From assembly GCA_025456495.1 (NCBI GenBank), contig JALOKO010000093.1, forward strand, positions 1 through 10,114: a DNA stretch of 10,114 bases, read 5' to 3'. The stretch comes from Bryobacterales bacterium (lineage in GTDB: Bacteria > Acidobacteriota > Terriglobia > Bryobacterales > Bryobacteraceae). Numbering within the stretch: position 1 is the stretch's first letter; each line of letters opens with the position of its first letter. Under the pieces are notes generated by a model that made no database searches, was not told the origin of the DNA, and saw only the letters and a program-made list of their open reading frames with translations. Positions 1 to 6,163 of the stretch are shown piece by piece. The position numbers were made by a program, and so were the translations under genes.

Positions 1-16
1 GCCGCGCATACAAGCC

Positions 17-181
17 TTACGAAACGCCCCCGCCCACGATGAAGGACTGGCAGCCACAATCGTTGACTGCACCGCCGATGACGCGGAACAGTTCGTCCCG
101 CCAGGATTCGTGCAGAGCGGGCTCCCGGGATTTAGTGGAGAAGATGGCGTGGATGTGAATGCGGCTGAGTGACTGGCCCAC
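17..181 (-). pseudogene. REP-associated (IS200-like, Y1) transposase, N-terminal fragment
   Basis: Reading the minus strand from a GTG at 179-181 gives 54 residues that begin VGQSLSRIHIHAIFSTKSRE. This matches the characteristic opening of REP-associated tyrosine transposases (Y1_Tnp), typically M-x-Q-S-L-S-[RK]-I-x-[VI]-H-x-[VI]-F-S-T-K-x-R. The next part, with DELFRVIGGAVNDCGCQSF, fits the following helix and strand, where the family usually has a 'Gxxxxxxgcxxxxxgg' pattern. The frame then hits TAA at 17-19, just before the family would show its HUH metal-binding motif (DHVH). The catalytic HUH and tyrosine parts are therefore absent, and the fragment cannot be active. Intact members usually run to roughly 140-180 residues. 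The same frame stays open upstream of the GTG, but that stretch does not look like the family. The restriction-gene debris upstream is on the same strand. The rest of the element may lie left of the window, or it may be deleted. Confidence 0.65.
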
Positions 182-348
182 AGTGTTGTTGAACGCCCCG
201 TACAGGGTCGCGTCGACGAGGGGGCAATAGACCCAGGGCTTCCCCCAGGGCTCCGCAGCAGGTACCCTGCAGGCCCGGGGGAAGGCTGGTTGGCTTGCTG
301 CTTCGGATGGGAGCGACGCCTGCGCAAATCGCCCCGTGGATCCGGCGC

Positions 349-374
349 GGCGAGGATGGGGGGCGAGGATGGGG
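349..374. repeat. Perfect 13-bp tandem duplication
   Basis: The 13-mer ggcgaggatgggg occurs twice back to back (349-361 and 362-374). Thirteen is not a multiple of three, so the duplication changes the frame just after the last recognisable HsdR-like residues. This fits replication-slippage decay of an unselected gene. A looser 12-bp repeat (cccagggct at 232-240 and 244-252) lies nearby. Confidence 0.85.
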
Positions 375-384
375 CGGTGTCGGC

Positions 385-808
385 GGGGTCACGGACGTCG
401 AGGAAGCGGATGGTTTGGCTGTTGGCGGAGAAAAGGGAGGGGACGCCGTATTCGCCGCAGTGGAGATCGACCTGGCGGATGCCCTGGGGCGTGGCGCTGG
501 GCCTGGGCTTTGTTTCCACGGCGCTAGCGCGGGCTGGTGGGTTGCGCCGCAGACGCGGCGCCTCGGTATGGGAAGGAACGGTATCCATCCGGGTGAACCG
601 GCTTGCTGATCACTTTCGATCACTGACGCGATGACAGAACGCGTCCGTTGGCGGTGGGGACCTCAGTGACAGTGGCCTGGTGGTAGGCGCGGAAGGGTGC
701 GCCGGGGATGTGGGGCACGATGCGCCAGGCGGATGCGCGTAAGGCTTCGTCGAGGCGGTGCTTGCGGGTGAGGGCTTCTGGTTCGAGAGCAGGGCCGGGC
801 GATGCCAT
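385..808 (-). pseudogene. Type I restriction HsdR-like N-terminal nuclease domain, decayed remnant
   Basis: Two minus-strand pieces in different frames resemble consecutive parts of the HsdR N-terminal domain. Piece one (808 down to 620) starts MASPGPALEPEALTRKHRLD and continues with an LDEALRASAW segment and then VTEVPTANG. This resembles the family pattern 'tR...iD..L..aGW' followed by 'vtEyPtanGxaDYxL'. The expected DY is lost, and a stop (TGA) follows at 620-622. Piece two (about 519 down to 385) contains VETKP, a degenerate version of the catalytic 'vEAKK', then GEYGVPSLFSANSQTIRFLD. The latter matches the 'y.vPflfatNg..i.f.D.R' strand of HsdR proteins. About 100 bp of unreadable sequence separates the pieces. 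The helicase motor (several hundred residues in intact HsdR) is missing, and no hsdM or hsdS is present. No function is expected. The family call rests on motif recall, so it is moderate; another DEAD-helicase-linked nuclease of the same superfamily is possible. Confidence 0.5.
608..624. repeat. Short direct repeat gatcact at the break in the HsdR-like remnant
   Basis: The heptamer gatcact occurs at 608-614 and 618-624, separated by ttc. The second copy spans the stop codon that ends the first HsdR-like piece (620-622). A small slippage or deletion event here may have broken the frame; this is inference. The rest of 1-957 outside the listed remnants and repeats holds no gene I can support. 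Confidence 0.4.
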
Positions 809-815
809 GGTGTAG

Positions 816-827
816 CGATACGTATCG
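816..827. other. 12-bp perfect palindrome upstream of yggS
   Basis: The sequence cgatacgtatcg is its own reverse complement. It lies 8 bp outside the ATG of the HsdR-like remnant and 10 bp before a 14-bp tandem repeat that also carries cgtatc units. It could be a regulator binding site for the vanished restriction gene or for yggS. A chance palindrome is possible. Confidence 0.35.
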
Positions 828-837
828 GCGCGGGCCC

Positions 838-879
838 GTATCCGGCTGTGCGTATCTGGCTGTGCGTATCTGGCTGTGC
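838..879. repeat. Three tandem copies of a 14-bp unit
   Basis: The unit gtatctggctgtgc is repeated at 838-851 (with one C for T), 852-865 and 866-879. It lies between the minus-strand restriction-gene remnant and yggS, so it may fall in the yggS upstream region. The preceding cgtatc at 821-826 looks like a further partial copy. The regular spacing could reflect slippage or an array of binding sites. A TTGACT at 883-888 follows directly, but I see no convincing -10 at the right distance. Confidence 0.8.
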
Positions 880-957
880 GCGTTGACTATGGGGATGCTC
901 TGTTGTCTCGGATTGCAGGGGCTGGATTCAAGAGGGAGTGGGGCGGAGTGGTGAGCG

Positions 958-1653
958 GTGCGGATGTTCCCGGATACTGGAATGGTGGAACATATTCGGG
1001 AGAACCTGGAACTGGTGGAGGAGCGCCTGGCGCGGGCGCTGGCGCGCGGTGGGAGACGGCGGGAGGACGTGACGGTGATTGCCGTGACGAAAACCTTTCC
1101 GGCGGAGGTGACGATGGCCGCCTATGCGGCGGGCCTGCGGGTGTTTGGGGAAAACTACGTGCAGGAGTTTGAGCAGAAGGCTCCGCTGCTGCAGGGCTTG
1201 GAGGGGGCCAGCTACCACTTGATCGGGCATCTGCAGAGCAACAAGGTGAACAAAGCGGCGCCGCTGTTTGGGTGCATCCAGACGGTGGATTCCGTGAAGT
1301 TGGCGCGGCGCCTGGCGGATACGGGAAGGCCGCTGGAACTGATGCTGGAGGTGAAGCTTTCCGAGGAAGACAGCAAGCACGGATGCGCGCCGGAGGAGTT
1401 GCCCGCGCTGGTGGAGGCCGTCCGTACACTGTCGGGCGTGACGCTGGGTGGGCTGATGACCATGCCTCCCTTCTTCGACGACGCGGAACGGGCACGGCCC
1501 TACTTCGCGCGGCTGCGGGAACTGGGGGCGCGACACGGGTTACGGGCGCTGTCGATGGGCATGAGCGGCGACTTTGAGGTGGCCGTGGAAGAAGGGGCCA
1601 CCCACATCCGGTTGGGTACGGTGTTGTTCGGCCATCGAGGCGCGCGGCGTTGA
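958..1653 (+). CDS. yggS: YggS/PROSC family pyridoxal-phosphate homeostasis protein
   Basis: This is a single-domain PLP-binding protein of the alanine-racemase N-terminal fold (COG0325). The family binds PLP and buffers its level in the cytoplasm but has no known enzyme activity of its own. The AVTKTFP motif carries the PLP-binding lysine (K45). It is followed by FGENYVQE (63-70), HLIGHLQSNK (87-96) and, near the C-terminus, SMGMSGDFEVAVEEG and THIRLGTVLFG, which line the phosphate pocket. All signature blocks are present and the length of 231 residues is normal. Start choice is open. GTG 958 has a purine-rich ggcggag about 9 bp upstream; ATG 964 and ATG 982 are in the same frame, and ATG 982 (MVEHIREN) fits the usual family N-terminus best. 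The stop overlaps the start of the next gene (TGATG), suggesting translational coupling. In many bacteria yggS sits next to proC or cell-division genes; neither is visible here. Confidence 0.93.
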   Translation: MRMFPDTGMVEHIRENLELVEERLARALARGGRRREDVTVIAVTKTFPAEVTMAAYAAGLRVFGENYVQEFEQKAPLLQGLEGASYHLIGHLQSNKVNKAAPLFGCIQTVDSVKLARRLADTGRPLELMLEVKLSEEDSKHGCAPEELPALVEAVRTLSGVTLGGLMTMPPFFDDAERARPYFARLRELGARHGLRALSMGMSGDFEVAVEEGATHIRLGTVLFGHRGARR

Positions 1654-2804
1654 TGGCCCGGCCGTTCAGCCTGGGGTACTTTGCCCCGTTGCCTCCGGCG
1701 CGGTCAGGGGTGGCGGACTATGCGGCCGCGATGCTGGATGGCCTGCGTGCGTTGGGGACGGTACACGTGGAGGCGGCCGGGAGCACGAACCTGTATCACC
1801 TGGGCAACAACCGGCTGCATGCGGATGCGTACCAGCGGGCGCTGCGGGAACCGGGACTGGTGTTGCTGCACGACGCCATGCTGCACCACTTCCTGTTGGG
1901 CCAACTGGACGAGGCGGCCTACCGGGCGGAGTTCGTCTACAACTACGGCGAGTGGCATGCGGGGCTGGCCGCGGATTTGTGGCGACGCCGGGGATGCGCG
2001 ATGACTGACCCACTGTACTTCCGCTACCCGTTGCTGCGGCGGACGGTGGAAGCCGCGCGGGTGGTGCTGGTGCATGGGGAGGCCGGGCGGCGGGCGGTGC
2101 TGGCGCAGTGCCCGGAGGCGCGCGTGGCGGTGATTCCGCACCTGCGGTTGGGGGACTTCGCGGAAAGCCACTGGACCTGCGCGCTGCGTGCGGCAGATCG
2201 GGCGCGCTTTCGGCGTGAGGGGCTGGGGCTGCGCAGCGGGGAGCTGGTGGTGGGCGTGTATGGCTATCTGCGGGAATCCAAGCGCCTGGCGTCGGTGTTG
2301 GAGGCGGTGACGGCGCTGCGGGCCGAGGGCTTGCCGCTGCGGCTGCTGGTGGTGGGGGACTTCGCATCAGAGGATTACCGGCACCGCTGGGAGGCGCGGC
2401 TGCAGCAGGACCCGGCGGTGATTGCCTACCGGGGCGTGCGGGAGGCGCACTTCCAGCAACTGCTGGAGGCGGCGGATGTCTGCGTGAATCTGAAATACCC
2501 GCAGGCTGGGGAGAGTTCCGGCATTGCCGCGCGGGCGCTGGCCCTGGGGACCCCTCTGGTGTTGAGCAGCAATGCGGATGCCGATGCGGGCGAGTTGCCG
2601 CGAGGGACCTTCGCGCCCGTGGCCACCGGTCCGGCTGAGGGCTCGTCCTTGCGGACGGTGCTGGGCTGGTTGCTGGGTGACCGGGATGCACGCCAGGCGT
2701 TGGCGCTGGAAGGCAGACGCTGGTGCCAGAACGCGATGGACCCCGCGCTCATCTGCCGGAAGGTGTGGAGGCTGGCCCAGTCTGCGGTGGATAGGGACGG
2801 CTGA
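1653..2804 (+). CDS. GT-B fold glycosyltransferase (family 4-like)
   Basis: This 383-residue cytoplasmic protein is probably a glycosyltransferase that moves a sugar from a nucleotide-sugar donor. The N-terminal half has GYFAPLPPARSGVADY (8-23), the acceptor-side opening typical of GT4 enzymes written 'pPxxSGiadY'. It is followed by LYHLGNN (46-52) and LHDAMLHH (71-78). The C-terminal Rossmann half has VYGYLRESKRL (201-211), LLVVGDF and then QAGESSGIAARALALGTP. The E286 in that segment is in the place of the donor-ribose-binding glutamate of the E-x7-E motif. No membrane segments or signal peptide are seen. The start is ATG 1653, whose A is the last base of the yggS stop (TGATG). A TTG at 1650 is in the same frame but less likely. 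The ABC export-type permease downstream (gap 137 bp) suggests work on a surface polysaccharide or glycolipid. Donor and acceptor cannot be read from sequence. Confidence 0.85.
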   Translation: MARPFSLGYFAPLPPARSGVADYAAAMLDGLRALGTVHVEAAGSTNLYHLGNNRLHADAYQRALREPGLVLLHDAMLHHFLLGQLDEAAYRAEFVYNYGEWHAGLAADLWRRRGCAMTDPLYFRYPLLRRTVEAARVVLVHGEAGRRAVLAQCPEARVAVIPHLRLGDFAESHWTCALRAADRARFRREGLGLRSGELVVGVYGYLRESKRLASVLEAVTALRAEGLPLRLLVVGDFASEDYRHRWEARLQQDPAVIAYRGVREAHFQQLLEAADVCVNLKYPQAGESSGIAARALALGTPLVLSSNADADAGELPRGTFAPVATGPAEGSSLRTVLGWLLGDRDARQALALEGRRWCQNAMDPALICRKVWRLAQSAVDRDG

Positions 2805-2941
2805 GGACGCACCTGGATCACCGTAGCCCTTCAGGGTACGCCGCATCCACGCGCGGGGACGCTGGCCCGGCCCAACTCGGCCTAGTGTCCTGCCGGGGCG
2901 CGAGTGGCCTGCTGCTACCCTAGTAGAGGCGCGGCTGCATT

Positions 2942-3745
2942 ATGCGACTTCCCGGATCCTATTTCCTGCAGAACCTGGTGGAACGGCGGGACCTGCTGTA
3001 CCAACTGGTGCGGCGCGATTTCGAACGGCGCTTCGTGGGTTCCTTCGGCGGCTGGATGTGGGGCTTGGTGCATCCGCTGGTGCTGCTGGTGAGTTGGGTA
3101 TTCGTTTTCCAACTGTGTTTCCGCGTACAGCCCACCAGTCCCCTGGCGCAGAACTATCCGCTGTACCTGTTCAGTGCGCAATTGCCGTGGATGCTGTTTT
3201 CTGATTCGGTGCTGCGGGCCGCGCCGTCGTTTGTGGAGAATCGCAACTTCATCACCAAGACCGTGTTTCCTGTGGAGTCAATCCCTGTATCGATTTTCCT
3301 GTCGTCCGCGATTCAACATGCCATGGGGATGGTGGTGTTGCTGTTGGCGATGGTGTTCTGGGAAGGCCGCATCAGCATGTGGCTGCCCATGCTGGCGCCT
3401 GCCTTTGCGCTGCTGGCGCTGTTCAGCGTGGGCATGGGGTGGATCGTGGCCAGCCTGCACGTGTTTCTGCGGGACACCGCCCAACTGGTGAGCGTGGTGA
3501 TGACTTTCTGGTTCTGGTTCACCCCCATCTTTATTGAAGAGAGCATGGTGCCAGAGAACCTGCGCTTCCTGCTGCGCTTGAACCCGATGGCCCATTTCGT
3601 GGGGATTTACCGGCAATGCGTGTTGGGCACGGCTGCGCCTAACCTGGAACAGTTTGGGCTGGCGGCGGCAAGCGCGGTGGGTGTATTTGTGCTGGGGGGA
3701 TTGGTGTTTCGCCGCTTGCGTCCCGGCTTTGCGGATGTACTCTAG
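2942..3745 (+). CDS. ABC-2 type transporter permease, polysaccharide-export-like (Wzm/KpsM/TagG type)
   Basis: This 267-residue inner-membrane protein belongs to the ABC-2 permease family that exports O-antigen, capsule or teichoic-acid chains with a partner ATPase. The N-terminal amphipathic stretch LVRRDFERRFVGSFGGWMWG resembles the family's 'v.RDlk.RYrgS.LG..W' signature that leads into the first membrane span (about 40-60). Further hydrophobic spans lie near 75-95, 115-140, 145-172, 180-197 and 238-258, giving about six. The NPMAHFVGIYRQCVLG segment before the last span is also typical. The start ATG 2942 has agagg at 2925-2929, about 12 bp upstream. No Wzt-like ATP-binding gene follows; the next gene is a binding-protein-like lipoprotein. 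The ATPase must be elsewhere or the system is incomplete. The 137 bp before it may hold its own promoter, but I see no clear boxes; a weak hairpin is at 2823-2839. Confidence 0.88.
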   Translation: MRLPGSYFLQNLVERRDLLYQLVRRDFERRFVGSFGGWMWGLVHPLVLLVSWVFVFQLCFRVQPTSPLAQNYPLYLFSAQLPWMLFSDSVLRAAPSFVENRNFITKTVFPVESIPVSIFLSSAIQHAMGMVVLLLAMVFWEGRISMWLPMLAPAFALLALFSVGMGWIVASLHVFLRDTAQLVSVVMTFWFWFTPIFIEESMVPENLRFLLRLNPMAHFVGIYRQCVLGTAAPNLEQFGLAAASAVGVFVLGGLVFRRLRPGFADVL

Positions 3746-3790
3746 CGGAAGGCGTGCTGTAATGAAGGCAGAGTGGGGGATGCATCTGGG

Positions 3791-4771
3791 ATGAAAGTCT
3801 CCCGTTGGCAATCACGGAATATCGGGTGGCGACGCCGGGACTGGCTGGGCGCGGCTGCACTGGGCGCGGGGACAGTGGGCATGGGGGCCTGCGCCCTGCC
3901 ACCGGCGGCCTTGTTGTACGTCAGTTCCTATCATCAGGGCTACGGCACGAGTGACGCGATCGAGGCCGGCATCCGCGAGACCCTGGCGGATCGTCCGGTC
4001 ACCCTGGAGACCGTTTACCTGGACGGAAAGCGCCAGCCGGATGCCCTGCCCCATGCCGCCACGCGCGCCCTGGAACGGATTCGCGAACTGAAGCCCCGGG
4101 TGATTCTGGTTTCCGATGACGACGCCATGATCCACCTGGTGGTTCCGCACCTACGCCAGGGACCCACCCCCGTGCTGTTCTGCGGAGTGAACTGGACCGC
4201 CAGCCCCTACGAGGTGCCTACCCAACATGTCAGCGGCATGATTGAAGTGCTGCCGGTGGAGGACACCATCCGCACCGTGTTGGGTGCGCGGCCCGATTGC
4301 AAGGAGTTGTTCATCCTGAGCGAGGATTCGTCGTCAGAGCGCAAGAGCCGCACCTTCCTGGACCCCATTTACTGGCGCAACGGACTCTCCACCACCTACG
4401 GCCTGGTGCCCGACTTCGACCACTGGAAGAAGGCCTTCCGTTGGGCCAATATGCACGCTGACCTGATCTTCTTCATTACCAACGGGGCCATTCGCGACTG
4501 GAACCACGAGGAGGCCCTGGCGCACTTCCGCCAGTACGCCCGCGTACCGGTGTTCACCTGCGATGAGCACATGATGAAGTACGCCATGGTGGGCAGGGTG
4601 AAGGTGGCCCGGGAACAGGGCGAATGGGTGGCGCGGCAGGCCTTGCGGGTGCTGGAGGGCGTGGTGCCTGGAGAGATCCCGCTAGCCCGCAACCAGCAAT
4701 CGCGATTGCTCACCAACCCGGAGTTGGCGGCGCTCATCCAGTTCCCGCTGCCCTCGCCTGACGCGGCTTAG
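3791..4771 (+). CDS. ABC substrate-binding-like protein with Tat-type leader, possible lipoprotein
   Basis: This 326-residue exported protein resembles the 'ABC transporter substrate-binding' family PF04392. These are two-lobe periplasmic folds that bind small ligands and are sometimes used as sensor domains. The leader has WRRRDWLG (13-20), a twin-arginine-like motif, then an Ala/Gly-rich core ending VGMGAC, where C34 could be a lipidated cysteine (loose lipobox MGAC). The mature part opens LLYVSSYHQGYGTSDAIEAG, the 'iLyinSYhpgy.ws..i..Gi' opening of this family. It continues with LKPRVILVSDDDAM and PVLFCGVNW, typical of its first lobe. ATG 3791 is chosen because ggggatgcatctggg precedes it with a ribosome-binding GGGGA; a GTG at 3773 in frame would put 6 residues before the leader. 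It follows the export permease by 45 bp, but no importer permease or kinase is attached. The ligand is unknown. Its stop overlaps the convergent hydrolase stop by 4 bp. Confidence 0.8.
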   Translation: MKVSRWQSRNIGWRRRDWLGAAALGAGTVGMGACALPPAALLYVSSYHQGYGTSDAIEAGIRETLADRPVTLETVYLDGKRQPDALPHAATRALERIRELKPRVILVSDDDAMIHLVVPHLRQGPTPVLFCGVNWTASPYEVPTQHVSGMIEVLPVEDTIRTVLGARPDCKELFILSEDSSSERKSRTFLDPIYWRNGLSTTYGLVPDFDHWKKAFRWANMHADLIFFITNGAIRDWNHEEALAHFRQYARVPVFTCDEHMMKYAMVGRVKVAREQGEWVARQALRVLEGVVPGEIPLARNQQSRLLTNPELAALIQFPLPSPDAA

Positions 4772-6033
4772 GGCGCGGTCTCAGGCTCCCGCAGGGCAGA
4801 GATGGCCATCTGGGAAAGCGCCTTCTCTTCATAGCGCTGGCTGTTAGCGACGGCGGTGAGGAAGATGCCCACCAGTTGATGATGCGGGTCAATCCAATAG
4901 TCGGTACCGAAGGCGCCGCCATGGCCGAAGACGCCCACGGGGCGATGATGGACGGCGAAGCGGGCGTCCTTGGCCACGGTCCAGGTAAGGCCGTAGCCCT
5001 GGCCCGTATTGTGGCCGGAAGGCTCCATATGCCCGTTCTGGATGGTGCGCATGAGGGTGACCGTGTCCGCGGAAAGGTAGCGCTTCCCGTGCAGAGTGCC
5101 GCCGTTCAGCATCATCTGGGCGAACAGCGCCAGGTCTTCGGCGGTGGAGAACAACCCGAAGGAGGGGCCGGGATAGCGAGCGCCTTCCCGGAAGCGGGCG
5201 GGGTTGCCGCCCAGGATCTCAGCGCCGCTACGCACCAGGCCGTCGTCCGTGCGGCGATAGACCATGGCGATGCGGTCGCGCTTGGCGGCGGACTCCTTCA
5301 TCGGATAGAAGAAGCTATCCTTCATGCCCAGGGGCTGGAAGAGGCGGGCGGCCAGGAAGTCCTCGAAGGTCATGCCAGAGCAGACCTCAATGATGCGGCC
5401 CAGGGTGTCGATGCCCATATTGCTGTACATCCAGCGGGACCCCGGCTCAAACTGCAGGGGCACCTGCGCGTAGGCGGCGACGGCTTCCGACAGCGGACGG
5501 TCCATCGTGCGCATGAAGTCCGGGATACCCTCTGGCATGAAGCCCGCCATCCCGGAGGTGTGGGTCATCAGGTCAAGGATGGTGATCTTGCGGGAGGGGC
5601 GCCGCAGCACCATGCGCGCATCGCCGTCGCGCGATTCCACCATCCATTGGTTTCGGAACTCGGGAAGGTGGCGTTCGACGGGGTCGCTGAGGCTGAGCTT
5701 ACCCTCTTCCATCAGCATGGCGATGCCGACGCCCGTGAAGGGCTTGGTCATGGACATGATCTGGAAGATGGTGTCGGTGCGCATGGGCGTCTTGGATTCC
5801 AGGTTGGCCAGGCCGACGGCTTCCAGGTGAGCCACCTTACCGCGATGGACGATGAGGGTGACGGCGCCGGGCATCTGGTGCGCGTCCACGAACTGCTGCA
5901 TGCGAGGCTTGATGGCGGCCAGGCGGGCGGCGTCGAAGGCTTCAGCGCCGCGTGGCAGGGGCTGCGCCGACAGCAGCGGCGCAAGGCAAAGCGCCAATGC
6001 GAAAAGAACGATGCGGCCGGGTGCGCCGTGCAT
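4768..6033 (-). CDS. Secreted serine hydrolase, beta-lactamase class C-like (PF00144)
   Basis: This 421-residue exported protein has the penicillin-binding-protein/class C beta-lactamase fold. Family members act as esterases, D-amino-acid peptidases or beta-lactamases, and the substrate cannot be told from sequence. The signal peptide is MHGAPGRIVLFALALCLAPL with likely cleavage after LSA (23). The catalytic SxxK is S94-M-T-K97 in IMSMTKPFTG. The YxN motif is Y203-S-N205 in MYSNMGIDTLG, and the KTG-like box is H371-G-G373 in FGHGGAFGTDYW. All three are intact. HGG rather than KTG is common among the esterase-like members, so antibiotic hydrolysis is not implied. The frame is open for 47 more codons upstream, but ATG 6031-6033 is chosen because it begins a clean signal peptide and has AGGAGG five bases before it. 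It is convergent with the binding-protein gene, with overlapping stops, and divergent from the dienelactone-hydrolase gene. Confidence 0.92.
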   Translation of the reverse strand: MHGAPGRIVLFALALCLAPLLSAQPLPRGAEAFDAARLAAIKPRMQQFVDAHQMPGAVTLIVHRGKVAHLEAVGLANLESKTPMRTDTIFQIMSMTKPFTGVGIAMLMEEGKLSLSDPVERHLPEFRNQWMVESRDGDARMVLRRPSRKITILDLMTHTSGMAGFMPEGIPDFMRTMDRPLSEAVAAYAQVPLQFEPGSRWMYSNMGIDTLGRIIEVCSGMTFEDFLAARLFQPLGMKDSFFYPMKESAAKRDRIAMVYRRTDDGLVRSGAEILGGNPARFREGARYPGPSFGLFSTAEDLALFAQMMLNGGTLHGKRYLSADTVTLMRTIQNGHMEPSGHNTGQGYGLTWTVAKDARFAVHHRPVGVFGHGGAFGTDYWIDPHHQLVGIFLTAVANSQRYEEKALSQMAISALREPETAP

Positions 6034-6038
6034 GAGAG

Positions 6039-6044
6039 CCTCCT
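6039..6044 (-). promoter_or_regulatory. Ribosome binding site of the serine hydrolase
   Basis: On the minus strand AGGAGG stands five bases before ATG 6031-6033. It is a full Shine-Dalgarno match and decides this start over the longer open frame that extends to 6174. Confidence 0.8.
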
Positions 6045-6064
6045 GAACGTGGCTGGAATCCAAG

Positions 6065-6082
6065 TCCGCATTGTACTGCGGA
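6065..6082. promoter_or_regulatory. Inverted repeat with an embedded minus-strand -10-like box
   Basis: The 18 bp tccgcattgtactgcgga form perfect 6-bp arms (6065-6070, 6077-6082) around ttgtac. They lie in the 130-bp gap between two divergent genes. On the minus strand 6070-6075 reads TACAAT, a good -10 match that would give a leader of about 30 bases before the hydrolase ATG. No good -35 is seen at 17 bp. An operator overlapping the promoter is plausible. Control of one or both genes is inference. Confidence 0.35.
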
Positions 6083-6152
6083 TACGGCGAGAGGCGCGAT
6101 TGGTTGGCATCGTGGGTAACCTTGCCCCATATCCTGAGCGCCTTAGCCCCCT

Positions 6153-6159
6153 GGAGGGG
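6153..6159 (+). promoter_or_regulatory. Ribosome binding site of the dienelactone-hydrolase-like gene
   Basis: GGAGGGG ends four bases before ATG 6164 (the core GGAGG ends six before). This supports that start against an in-frame ATG at 6071, whose extra 31 codons would run through the divergent promoter region and look like random sequence. Confidence 0.75.
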
Positions 6160-6163
6160 CGCA

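Noticed and set aside
132..623. Minus-strand open frame of 163 codons at the left end as a real protein
   Set aside because: It is Pro/Ser/Ala-rich low-complexity sequence. The recognisable HsdR-like and transposase residues lie in other frames of the same strand, so this frame is chance.
883..911. TTGACT at 883-888 as the yggS promoter
   Set aside because: At 16-18 bp downstream there is no acceptable -10 hexamer, so one box alone is not enough.
1666..2691. Minus-strand open frame of 341 codons opposite the glycosyltransferase
   Set aside because: It is almost entirely Pro, Ala, Ser and Arg, the typical reverse shadow of a GC-rich gene, while the plus strand has GT-B motifs.
2823..2839. 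Hairpin gta-g-ccct-tc-agggtac after the glycosyltransferase as a terminator
   Set aside because: The stem is short with a bulge and a two-base loop, and no T-run follows. It is too weak to call a terminator.
4768..6033. Serine hydrolase as an antibiotic-resistance beta-lactamase
   Set aside because: The SxxK and YxN motifs are shared by esterases and peptidases of the family. The third box is HGG rather than KTG and there is no ampR-like neighbour, so resistance cannot be claimed.
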